Source: Oligoflexaceae bacterium (GTDB lineage Bacteria; Bdellovibrionota_B; Oligoflexia; Oligoflexales; Oligoflexaceae). From it: a stretch of DNA of 7,124 bases. The number at the start of each line of letters is the position of its first letter. The first letter of the stretch is position 1. The translations under genes were made by a program, and so were the position numbers. Location of the stretch: positions 1-7,124 of the forward strand of contig CANJJY010000238.1 of the NCBI GenBank assembly GCA_947474445.1. Reading direction: 5' to 3'. Under the pieces are notes generated by a model. It was not told the DNA's origin. It made no database searches and worked only from the letters and a program-made list of their open reading frames with translations. Shown here in pieces: positions 1 to 5,575 of this stretch.

Positions 1-443
1 CCTTGCGGCAGTACTACAATTGGACCACAGCTCTTCCGTGGCTTAGTTTTCTCATCAGTATGCTTCTGCCAGCAAGCTGGAAGCTTGCACCTTTTTCCTT
101 ATGGAGTCTCGGACTCATTATGGGAGGCTTCGGCCTTTACTTCGGGGCGATAAGGTCATTAGGACGGCTTTGGACACGACGTTGCCTTTTTGTACCCGGT
201 ATGCCTCGCGTGAACGGAGGGGTTTATCGACTTATGCGTCATCCTGAATATGTTGGGCGGGCTTTGCAGGGATTCGGATTTATCAGCTTTTTTGGACTCA
301 ACCCCTTCTCTTTTGGCTTGTGGTTATTCAGCGTTTCCCTCCTCCCGCGCTTCGTTAAAACAGAGTCCCGACAGCTCGAAGAACTCTCCCTTGCCCCGTT
401 GCAATTGCCCCAGCGCTCAAGTACAGTCGGTTCCTCAGAATAG
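1..443 (+). CDS. ICMT-like membrane methyltransferase, probably 5'-partial
   Basis: This is a predicted inner-membrane, SAM-dependent methyltransferase of the isoprenylcysteine carboxyl methyltransferase (ICMT)/phospholipid methyltransferase superfamily. The frame is open at the left edge, so the start lies at a TTG at position 3 or, more likely, upstream of the window. Counting from position 3, hydrophobic segments span about residues 10-25, 30-50 and 88-118. The diagnostic motif GVYRLMRHPEYVG lies at 73-85 (His80-Pro81), followed by a Gly-rich hydrophobic stretch. A TESRQLEEL segment at 120-128 matches the usual C-terminal Arg/Glu-Glu region that helps bind SAM. The last 18 residues lack the expected FG-x-x-Y-x-x-Y tail and are polar and unremarkable, so the end may be degenerate or frameshifted. 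The substrate cannot be inferred: bacterial members act on varied lipids or small molecules. The gene ends 15 bases before yajC, which suggests co-transcription. Confidence 0.7.
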   Translation, partial: LRQYYNWTTALPWLSFLISMLLPASWKLAPFSLWSLGLIMGGFGLYFGAIRSLGRLWTRRCLFVPGMPRVNGGVYRLMRHPEYVGRALQGFGFISFFGLNPFSFGLWLFSVSLLPRFVKTESRQLEELSLAPLQLPQRSSTVGSSE

Positions 444-458
444 AAGAGAGGATGTCGG

Positions 459-794
459 ATGAATGCGTTCCTAATGGATACAGCCTACGCGCAAGGAGCA
501 ACTTCGGGTGCTCAGCCAAGTATGTTAGAGATCTTGGTCATGCCGCTTGCGTTTTTGGTGATCATGTATTTTCTTGTAATTCGGCCGCAACAGAAACGTC
601 AAAAAGACCAGATGAACTTGCTCAATAGCCTGAAGGTTGGGGATGAAGTTGTCACGTCGGGCGGAATCCTCGGTCGGATCAAGTCTGTCGCTGATCAGTT
701 CGTGACCCTCGATGCTGGTGTCAATACGGTATTAAAGATTCAGAAGAGTCATATCAGCGCTACGACCAAGCCCAAGACCGAAAAAGACAAGTGA
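459..794 (+). CDS. yajC: YajC, Sec translocon accessory subunit
   Basis: YajC is a small single-pass inner-membrane protein that associates with SecD-SecF and the SecYEG/YidC holotranslocon during protein export. The 111-residue length is typical. The short N-terminus ends in AYAQ (residues 9-12), as in many YajC proteins. One transmembrane helix spans about 23-41 and is followed by the hallmark RPQQKRQK (42-49). The conserved cytoplasmic LKVGDEVVTSGGILGRI block lies at 58-74, and the tail is Lys-rich. The ATG is set by a strong purine-rich ribosome binding site (GAGAGGA, 446-452) six bases upstream. In many bacteria secD and secF follow directly. Here they do not: a 281-base gap and an unrelated outer-membrane protein gene come next. 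It probably shares a transcript with the methyltransferase gene 15 bases upstream. Confidence 0.95.
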   Translation: MNAFLMDTAYAQGATSGAQPSMLEILVMPLAFLVIMYFLVIRPQQKRQKDQMNLLNSLKVGDEVVTSGGILGRIKSVADQFVTLDAGVNTVLKIQKSHISATTKPKTEKDK

Positions 795-841
795 GAATCG
801 AACCAGTTAAAGGTTAGGCTTGTTCCATCTGCCGATCAAAA

Positions 842-889
842 AGGGTCGAGTAGCGAAGAAGCTGAACCCTGGCGAGATCCCCCCTCGCC
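842..889 (+). other. Two adjacent stem-loops downstream of yajC
   Basis: The first stem-loop pairs AGGGT (842-846) with ACCCT (866-870). Inside it, TAGC pairs with GCTG around a GAAGAA loop. The second is a perfect 6-bp GC-rich stem, GGCGAG/CTCGCC, around the loop ATCCCCC (877-883). They abut with no spacer. No T-run follows, so this is not a standard intrinsic terminator. It may instead protect the yajC transcript 3' end or belong to a structured leader. Confidence 0.4.
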
Positions 890-910
890 ACTGTAAGGGC
901 TCGTCTATTC

Positions 911-932
911 TAGCTTGCAATGCCTTGCGCTA
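911..932 (+). other. Bulged stem-loop in yajC downstream gap
   Basis: TAGC and GCAA (911-914, 917-920) pair with TTGC and GCTA (925-932) across a TGCC tetraloop. This gives eight base pairs interrupted by a two-base TT bulge. No T-tract follows, and the function is unknown. Confidence 0.35.
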
Positions 933-1062
933 ATCCTTGTTGAGGATGAGAGTCGACACATCTCAAACTGAGCGTTGAAAAGTCCCGATCCGGTTGGCCA
1001 TTGTCGCGTTGGATCCATCAGAAGTGATGACGATACTTGGCTTCGATTCAAGGCTTCTCTAG

Positions 1063-1067
1063 AAAGG
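1063..1067 (+). promoter_or_regulatory. Shine-Dalgarno deciding the barrel-protein start
   Basis: AAGGA lies eight bases before the ATG at 1076. The frame can be opened earlier at a TTG (1037), but that adds 13 polar residues before the signal peptide. The site therefore supports 1076 as the start. Confidence 0.65.
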
Positions 1068-1075
1068 ACGGGTGC

Positions 1076-2095
1076 ATGCAATTGACGACCAGCCGTAGTG
1101 TTAGTGTTTTCTCACTCTTATTTAGTCTCTTCATGTCAGATTGCCTCTTTGGGTCCGATACCTATCTCCAGCGTTTACCTGACGAAATTGAAGCGGTTGG
1201 AGGTCAGGGCACGGCGCAAAGTCAAGCGGGGTCTGTGGCACTAAACGATACTGCGGCCTTAAGGCTGAATCCGGCGATGCTCGCAACGCGCAGGAGTTAT
1301 GACCTGATGGGCGGTTATTACTGGCCCAGTGCAGGACGTCCCTTCTACAAGGCTGGGGTGATCGATGGTGTAACGTCACCGATTGCTATGGGATTCGAGT
1401 ATACGGGTTTTCAGGAGCAGTTGAAGCCTCTGGCGCAAAGGCAAGAAATCGACTCTCCCGTCTCGCGACGTATATCGCTCGGTCTTGCTGTGCCAAGCCA
1501 ATTGTTTGCCCTCGGTTTTGCTGCACATTACGTAGAGTCAGAAGACATCACCGTGCCTGAGGGTGGCGCTAAACCACTCAAGGCTATTGCACTTGGAGCG
1601 GGGCTCTTGGTGCCGATTGGAACGGGCGCTCGCATTGGCGTTTCCATTGAAAATTTCAACAACAAGAGAATTGCTGCCGTTGCACCGACGACACTGAGAG
1701 CTGGTCTCAGCTGGGAAGATTCAAGCAAGGTACTGCTGGTCAGTGCCGACTATCGTCAACGGCAGAGGTCAAAAATCTTGGAGCGACCGATAGCAGTTGG
1801 ATCCGCAGAACTTGCGGAACCTACTGTCCCGGTTGCAGCTGCAGATAATCTGCAGGAAATGGCCAGTGATCCTGAAAAGATGGGTTTTGTCGGCATGCAG
1901 GCGACCATCTACAATTTGCTCAGATTTTTCTCCTCTTACGGCCAGTCGCTCAATGGCGAAGACCGGAGCGTGGTCAGTGGCGGATTAGGTCTTTATCAAA
2001 AAAACTATACGGTGGCTTACGCTGTTAGTAAAAAATTCCCGCGGCAGACTGAGCTTGAAAGTTCCCTGCAATTGTCCGTTATCATGAAATTATGA
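1076..2095 (+). CDS. Predicted outer-membrane beta-barrel protein (FadL/PorV-like)
   Basis: This 339-residue protein is predicted to be exported and to fold as an outer-membrane beta-barrel. The N-terminus has an Arg at position 7 and a hydrophobic core at about 9-20, ending near CLFGS (23-27), which is a plausible Sec signal peptide. SDC at 21-23 is not a good lipobox, so a lipoprotein is unlikely. The mature start has the pattern VALNDTAALRLNPAMLA (54-70). This resembles the N-terminal 'ND..A...NPA.L' region of FadL/OmpP1- and PorV-type barrels. The rest alternates hydrophobic and polar residues with many Gly and aromatic residues, typical of amphipathic strands, and ends in a strand-like SSLQLSVIMKL. 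The last residue is Leu rather than the usual aromatic. I cannot assign a cargo or a named family. Its stop overlaps the ribosome binding site of the peptidase gene, so the two are probably co-expressed. Confidence 0.75.
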   Translation: MQLTTSRSVSVFSLLFSLFMSDCLFGSDTYLQRLPDEIEAVGGQGTAQSQAGSVALNDTAALRLNPAMLATRRSYDLMGGYYWPSAGRPFYKAGVIDGVTSPIAMGFEYTGFQEQLKPLAQRQEIDSPVSRRISLGLAVPSQLFALGFAAHYVESEDITVPEGGAKPLKAIALGAGLLVPIGTGARIGVSIENFNNKRIAAVAPTTLRAGLSWEDSSKVLLVSADYRQRQRSKILERPIAVGSAELAEPTVPVAAADNLQEMASDPEKMGFVGMQATIYNLLRFFSSYGQSLNGEDRSVVSGGLGLYQKNYTVAYAVSKKFPRQTELESSLQLSVIMKL

Positions 2096-2098
2096 GGT
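2094..2098 (+). promoter_or_regulatory. Shine-Dalgarno overlapping the upstream stop codon
   Basis: GAGGT begins inside the TGA stop (2093-2095) of the barrel gene and lies four bases before the ATG at 2103. Ribosomes finishing the upstream gene would be placed to reinitiate, which suggests translational coupling. An in-frame TGA at 2085-2087, with no start codon between it and 2103, fixes the peptidase start. Confidence 0.7.
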
Positions 2099-2102
2099 CA
2101 CG

Positions 2103-4682
2103 ATGTTGCGTAGACGCTTGGACAATGGCCTCGACCTTGTCATTCAAGAAAGCAAATTTTCAAAAATGTTCGCCCTTCAATGTTGGATTGGGGTGGGCTC
2201 GTTAAACGAAGAGCCAGGCGAAGAAGGAATGAGTCACTGCCTAGAACACATGCTGTTCAAGGGTACGCGACGTTTTGCAGTCGGTGAAATTTCCCGACGC
2301 GTGGAATTCCTTGGCGGTGAAATGAACGCCTACACAAGCTTTGAAAATACAGTTTACTATCTTACTTTGCCCGCGATGTACGCTGCAGAAGCGATTGAAA
2401 TTCTTCACGAGGCAATTTTCCATAGTACCTTCGATCCGGAAGAACTTGAGCGCGAAAAAGAAGTGATTTTGGAGGAGATGAAACGCAACGAAGATAATCC
2501 TGCACATGCACTGGGGCGGAAGATCTTTGAAACCGTTTACGAGGGAACCAAAGCCGCGTTGCCTATCATTGGCTACGAAAAGACGGTCAAATCCTTTAGC
2601 CGCGAGACGCTCAAGAAATTCCACAGTCGATGGTATCAACCAGGAAATATGAAAGTTATTGCTGTTGGTCACGTTGAATCAGTGGATCTGCTGCAGCAAA
2701 TCGAAAGAACTTTCGGTTCTGAATCCGGGAGCGCTGTCGACAGTTCAGTCAAATTGCCCCTCAAAAAATTGAAAGGGATCCACGTACACGCGATCCAGGG
2801 CGATTATGAGCAGCCTCGCATTGAAATGGCTTTTATGGCTCCAGGCCTGCTCGACACCGATGTTTTGCCGCTCGATATGGCCGCTTTTGCGCTGGGAAGT
2901 GGCGAATCATCCCGTTTGCATCGGCGCATCCGCGACGAGCTGCAGTTGACCAGTGTGGTCGGCTGTTCGATCTACGCACCTCGATTTGGGGGAGTGTTTG
3001 AGCTCAGTGCAATGCCGCAGTCAGAAAATTACTTGGCTTGCATGGAAGCAATCGGTCGTGAGCTGGCCCGACTCAAATACGAAGAGCCGGTCGATCGACA
3101 GGAGCTGGACCGAGCTCGAGCTAATGCCAAAGCGGATCGCATCTACAGTGAAGAAACCGTTGCGGGTCAGGCTCGCGCTCTTGGGCATGCTCTTCAAACT
3201 CCAGAAGAATTGGTTCACGATCTGGTTGTCGAAGCTAAGATGAATCGCCTCACTCCGCAAGATGTGGCTGCAGCGGTCGATCGCTGGTTGATCGAAGATG
3301 CCTGCGTCATAGCATGTGTGTTACCGAAGGATGCGGGTATAGACCTGGATCACGTCAAACAAGCTTTCATCAAGGGCTTTCGACGACCAGCTCAAACTCA
3401 CGCGGCTAAATCTCCCTATACCCCATCGAAGAGCGGCGTTTATGTGCACACGTTGAGTCCTCAGCTGACTCTGCTTTACAAGCAGCAAACCCAGAATGAT
3501 CTTTTGAATGTCAGTGCTGTCTGTTCCGGCGGGCTGAGGTGTGAAACAGAAGCCAACGTGGGAACCCAGCATATTTTGGCTGATTTGCTTGGGTGTGCTA
3601 CGGCCCATCATAGCTACGAAGACATGCTGCGACTCATCGAAGGCGAGGGGGCTGTTTTGGCTGGATTCTCGGGCAAAGATAGCTTCGGTTTGAAGCTTCA
3701 ATGCCTCAGTGAGCAAGCCGGTACCTTGCTGCCCCTATTTTGCGAAGCTTTGCTGGAGCCGAGCTTTCCCGACGAACAGTTGCGCAGCTCGTGCTTAGAG
3801 GTATTTGACGATATTAAAATGGAGCAAGATTCGCCGAGCTCTCTGGCAATGCGAAGCTTTCAGCAGGCCGCTTACGGTCAGCACCCCTATCGTTACCCCG
3901 TCTACGGTCGCGAAGAAGTCATCCGCGGTTTAACCTGTGAGAGTTTGCAAGCTTCATACGCAAACATCCGCGATCATTCTCATTGGATCATCAGTGGTGT
4001 GGGCCCTATGCCTTTCGAGCAGTTTCTTGGAGAGATGAGCCAGTACCTCGCGCCCCTCAAGCGCTCAGTACCTCGACCTCGCCTGCTTGATACGCTTTCC
4101 CCTCTTGCCTGCCGAGTGGCAGACATTCAACTGACGAAAGATCGCGAACAGATTCATCTCGTCACCGGAACTCTCGGTTTAAGTTGGGACGATCCCGATC
4201 GCTTCGCGCTTGATATTCTGGCCAACGTGCTGGGGGGGAGCGGAGGGCACCTCTTTATCAAATTACGTGACGAACAGAGCCTCGCTTACTCCGTTTCGCC
4301 GATCTACTCTCACGGATGTCATCGAGGCGTATTCGGCGTCTACATGGGTTGCAGTCCACATAAATTGCAAGATGCTCAAGACGGGATCCGTGGCGTCTGG
4401 GAGGGAATCTGTTCGAATGGGCTGAGCCAAGATGAAGTCGATAGAGCTCGGAATTACTTGATTGGCGGTCATGAGTCTGACATGCAGCGAGGCGACGCGC
4501 AATGCATGTCCATGGCTTTGATGGAGCTTTACGGACTGGGATACGATGATTTTGAATTGTACGCAGAGCGACTTCGCGCGATTTCACCCAGTGAAGTTGT
4601 GCGCGTGGCGCAACGCTTACTCGCCCAAGAGCAGATCACGGTAATCGTCGGTCCGGCGCAACAGGCAAGTCAAGTGAGCTGA
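2103..4682 (+). CDS. M16 family zinc metallopeptidase, fused active and inactive halves
   Basis: This 859-residue protein combines both halves of an M16 (pitrilysin/insulysin/mitochondrial processing peptidase) clamshell protease. Such enzymes bind Zn and cleave peptides enclosed in a closed chamber. The N-terminal half (about 1-426) carries the inverted zinc motif HCLEH (His45, catalytic Glu48, His49). The third ligand is probably Glu125 in VILEEM. A polar Pro/Ser/Lys-rich linker (427-445) joins the halves. In the C-terminal half the equivalent motif is decayed to HILAD (490-494), so this half should not bind zinc. It keeps the substrate-binding Arg722 and Tyr729 (RDEQSLAY), seven residues apart as in insulysin, after a Gly-rich LGGSGG. 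No signal peptide is possible: the M16 fold starts at residue 1 and an in-frame stop lies 18 bases upstream. Eighteen cysteines also favour the cytoplasm. Substrates are unknown; peptide turnover is the family-based guess. Confidence 0.92.
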   Translation: MLRRRLDNGLDLVIQESKFSKMFALQCWIGVGSLNEEPGEEGMSHCLEHMLFKGTRRFAVGEISRRVEFLGGEMNAYTSFENTVYYLTLPAMYAAEAIEILHEAIFHSTFDPEELEREKEVILEEMKRNEDNPAHALGRKIFETVYEGTKAALPIIGYEKTVKSFSRETLKKFHSRWYQPGNMKVIAVGHVESVDLLQQIERTFGSESGSAVDSSVKLPLKKLKGIHVHAIQGDYEQPRIEMAFMAPGLLDTDVLPLDMAAFALGSGESSRLHRRIRDELQLTSVVGCSIYAPRFGGVFELSAMPQSENYLACMEAIGRELARLKYEEPVDRQELDRARANAKADRIYSEETVAGQARALGHALQTPEELVHDLVVEAKMNRLTPQDVAAAVDRWLIEDACVIACVLPKDAGIDLDHVKQAFIKGFRRPAQTHAAKSPYTPSKSGVYVHTLSPQLTLLYKQQTQNDLLNVSAVCSGGLRCETEANVGTQHILADLLGCATAHHSYEDMLRLIEGEGAVLAGFSGKDSFGLKLQCLSEQAGTLLPLFCEALLEPSFPDEQLRSSCLEVFDDIKMEQDSPSSLAMRSFQQAAYGQHPYRYPVYGREEVIRGLTCESLQASYANIRDHSHWIISGVGPMPFEQFLGEMSQYLAPLKRSVPRPRLLDTLSPLACRVADIQLTKDREQIHLVTGTLGLSWDDPDRFALDILANVLGGSGGHLFIKLRDEQSLAYSVSPIYSHGCHRGVFGVYMGCSPHKLQDAQDGIRGVWEGICSNGLSQDEVDRARNYLIGGHESDMQRGDAQCMSMALMELYGLGYDDFELYAERLRAISPSEVVRVAQRLLAQEQITVIVGPAQQASQVS

Positions 4683-4715
4683 TGATAACAAGGTTCTGCT
4701 CCGCTTTAAGCCGCT

Positions 4716-4735
4716 GAAAGGATTCGAAAGGATTG
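4716..4735 (+). repeat. Tandem 10-bp direct repeat upstream of sdhC
   Basis: GAAAGGATTC (4716-4725) is followed at once by GAAAGGATTG (4726-4735), with nine of ten positions identical. The period is close to one DNA helical turn, so both copies face the same side. The second copy overlaps the candidate -35 element. This is the arrangement expected of a regulator half-site pair, but the protein that would bind is unknown. Confidence 0.45.
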
Positions 4736-4763
4736 CTAGAAAACCTGTATTAATTGGTATAAA
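4733..4763 (+). promoter_or_regulatory. Candidate sigma-70 promoter for sdhC
   Basis: TTGCTA (4733-4738) could act as a weak -35. TATAAA (4758-4763), preceded by TGG, makes an extended -10 (TGnTATAAA). The 19-base spacer is longer than optimal, but an extended -10 tolerates a poor -35. Transcription would start near 4770, leaving about 80 bases of leader. TATTAA at 4748-4753 is an alternative -10. Confidence 0.4.
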
Positions 4764-4783
4764 ACGAACTACCTTGGAAAGTT

Positions 4784-4792
4784 ATGAGGTAA
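4784..4792 (+). CDS. Possible two-codon leader minigene (Met-Arg-stop)
   Basis: ATG AGG TAA lies a few bases after a purine-rich GGAAAG (4776-4781) that could serve as a ribosome binding site. Its stop shares one base with the next ATG (TAATG, 4790-4794). It resembles minimal minigenes only in form, and chance is a fair explanation. AGG is a rare Arg codon in many bacteria. Confidence 0.15.
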   Translation: MR

Positions 4793-4854
4793 TGCTCAGC
4801 GGACAGACCCCACTCTCCAAGCTGTTTCGTTCTTTTCCGTCGGAGAACTTATGA
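4792..4854 (+). CDS. Possible 20-codon leader peptide overlapping the sdhC start
   Basis: A small frame starts at ATG 4792, encodes 20 residues beginning MLSGQTPLSK and ending in FPSENL, and stops at TGA 4852-4854. That stop overlaps the sdhC start in the sequence ATGA (4851-4854), the classic four-base translational coupling junction. A GAGGT sits just upstream (4786-4790), but its spacing to the ATG is very short, so initiation may depend on the preceding stop at TAATG. The peptide has no recognisable domain or amino-acid run typical of attenuators. It may be a real coupling leader or a chance open frame; only conservation would settle this. Confidence 0.25.
   Translation: MLSGQTPLSKLFRSFPSENL
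4829..4848 (+). promoter_or_regulatory. Possible hairpin masking the sdhC Shine-Dalgarno
   Basis: GTTCT and CC (4829-4833, 4837-4838) can pair with GGAGAAC (4842-4848), with a TTT bulge and a three-base GTC loop. The right arm contains GGAG (4842-4845), the only good ribosome binding site for the sdhC ATG at 4851. Ribosomes translating the overlapping leader frame would open it. The stem is bulged and only seven base pairs long, so stability is uncertain. Confidence 0.3.
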
Positions 4855-5528
4855 GTTGGATCGTTCGCTTGATCAAGTCTTCATTGGGTGCAAAGTACGT
4901 GATGGCCATCACGGGAGTCGGGCTTTTCCTGTTCCTTGTTGGACACGTAGCCGGTAATCTTTTGCTCTTTTTCGGACCCGAAGCCATGAACAACTATGCG
5001 GCTGGATTACGTAAGCTGCCCTATGGGCTGCTGTGGATCGCGCGTATCGGGTTGGTGTTCACCTTTGGATTTCACATTGCCATCGCCTATTATTTGACTG
5101 CGGGTAACCGCACCGCGCGTCCGGTAGGCTACCAAAATAAAAAATATATGAAGGCGAGTTACGCTTCACGGACCATGCCTATGACGGGCACAATCGTTCT
5201 ATTCTTTTTGCTCTATCATTTAGCCCACTATACCTTTCGTATCGTCAATAATACCGGTGAATTGGTTGATTCGACTGGCTTAGACGATGTTTACTCGATG
5301 GTGGTTCAGGGTTTCCAGCAGCCTATTATTTCCCTTCTCTATCTTACAGCTATGCTGGTTCTTGGCTTTCATTTGCAGCACGGACTTTCGAGTCTCTTTC
5401 AGTCGTTGGGATTGAATCACTCGAAGTACAATCTATTGCTGCGAAAAGGCTTTCCTGCACTCGGTTGGATTGTGGTTTTGGCCGGTGCTTCCATCCCTCT
5501 GGCTGTCCTCTCAGGTCTCATTAAATAA
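4851..5528 (+). CDS. sdhC: Succinate dehydrogenase cytochrome b subunit (type B)
   Basis: This is the membrane anchor of succinate:quinone oxidoreductase (complex II). It carries haem b and passes electrons between the iron-sulfur subunit and the quinone pool. The 225-residue, five-helix protein matches the single-subunit anchors of Bacillus SdhC and Wolinella FrdC. Hydrophobic helices lie at about 17-41, 58-84, 108-132, 156-174 and 200-223. Candidate axial haem ligands are His32 (in GHVAGNL), His75, His123 and His174, one per relevant helix; His126 and His177 are nearby alternatives. Four ligands predict a di-haem cytochrome. The conserved HGLSSLFQSLG follows at 177-187. The start is supported by GGAG at 4842-4845 and by the family-typical N-terminus ending before SSLGAKYVMAITG. 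It is followed 47 bases later by sdhA, in the sdhC-sdhA order. Whether the complex works as dehydrogenase or fumarate reductase in vivo cannot be read from this sequence. Confidence 0.93.
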   Translation: MSWIVRLIKSSLGAKYVMAITGVGLFLFLVGHVAGNLLLFFGPEAMNNYAAGLRKLPYGLLWIARIGLVFTFGFHIAIAYYLTAGNRTARPVGYQNKKYMKASYASRTMPMTGTIVLFFLLYHLAHYTFRIVNNTGELVDSTGLDDVYSMVVQGFQQPIISLLYLTAMLVLGFHLQHGLSSLFQSLGLNHSKYNLLLRKGFPALGWIVVLAGASIPLAVLSGLIK

Positions 5529-5538
5529 AGACTTTAGC

Positions 5539-5558
5539 GAGACGGGAGCTCCCGTCTT
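5539..5558 (+). other. Perfect palindrome / stem-loop between sdhC and sdhA
   Basis: AGACGGGAGCTCCCGTCT (5540-5557) is an 18-base perfect palindrome, extended by a G-U pair at 5539/5558. In RNA it folds as an eight-base-pair stem with an AGCT tetraloop, starting 10 bases after the sdhC stop and ending 5 bases before the sdhA ribosome binding site. No T-tract follows, so it is not a simple terminator. A role in mRNA processing, differential stability or sdhA translation is possible. Confidence 0.6.
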
Positions 5559-5575
5559 CAAATGGAGTGTGCGCT

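Larger units (their letters stand above)
795..1075 (+). other. 281-base intergenic gap with several stem-loops, no gene seen
   Basis: I found no plausible coding sequence, tRNA, or intrinsic terminator with a T-tract here. The left half is rich in small inverted repeats. They are AGGGT/ACCCT (842-846 with 866-870, enclosing TAGC/GCTG), GGCGAG/CTCGCC (871-876 with 884-889), and TAGC-GCAA/TTGC-GCTA (911-932). Weaker ones are TGAGA/TCTCA (947-951 with 961-965) and GATCC/GGATC (987-991 with 1011-1015). The first two are directly adjacent. This could be the 5' leader of the barrel gene, a small RNA, or decayed sequence. No good sigma-70 promoter was recognised. The Shine-Dalgarno of the next gene closes the region. 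Confidence 0.5.
4683..4850 (+). promoter_or_regulatory. Promoter and leader region of the sdh operon
   Basis: This 168-base gap separates the peptidase gene from sdhC. It contains, in order, a short palindrome GCTTTAAGC (4703-4711), tandem 10-base repeats (4716-4735), a candidate sigma-70 promoter (4733-4763), and a leader of about 80 bases. The leader holds two tiny reading frames and a possible ribosome-site-masking hairpin. No intrinsic terminator for the peptidase gene was seen, so read-through is possible. Confidence 0.5.

Noticed and set aside
871..889. Intrinsic terminator after yajC
   Set aside because: The GC-rich stem is good, but it is followed by ACTGTAAGGG with no run of T.
871..900. 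Resemblance to part of a cobalamin riboswitch (CCCCC...GCCACTGTAAG)
   Set aside because: Only this one stretch resembles the core. The GGGAA...GGTG segment and the B12 box (AGCCAGGAGACC-like) are absent from the rest of the gap, and the downstream gene is not an evident cobalamin gene.
975..1003. Possible -35 (TTGAAA) promoter for the barrel gene
   Set aside because: No acceptable -10 lies 16-19 bases downstream; the sequence there is CCATTG-like and GC-rich.
1037..1075. TTG-initiated N-terminal extension of the barrel protein
   Set aside because: It adds 13 polar residues ahead of a normal signal peptide, while the ATG at 1076 has a well-spaced AAGGA. The later start is better supported.
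2241..2672. Long reverse-strand open frame inside the M16 gene, and other minus-strand frames
   Set aside because: They lie opposite well-conserved coding sequence, have no recognisable domains, and lack convincing ribosome binding sites. They are shadows of the real genes.
4683..4735. Intrinsic terminator after the M16 gene
   Set aside because: Only a four-base-pair GCTT/AAGC palindrome is present, with no T-tract.
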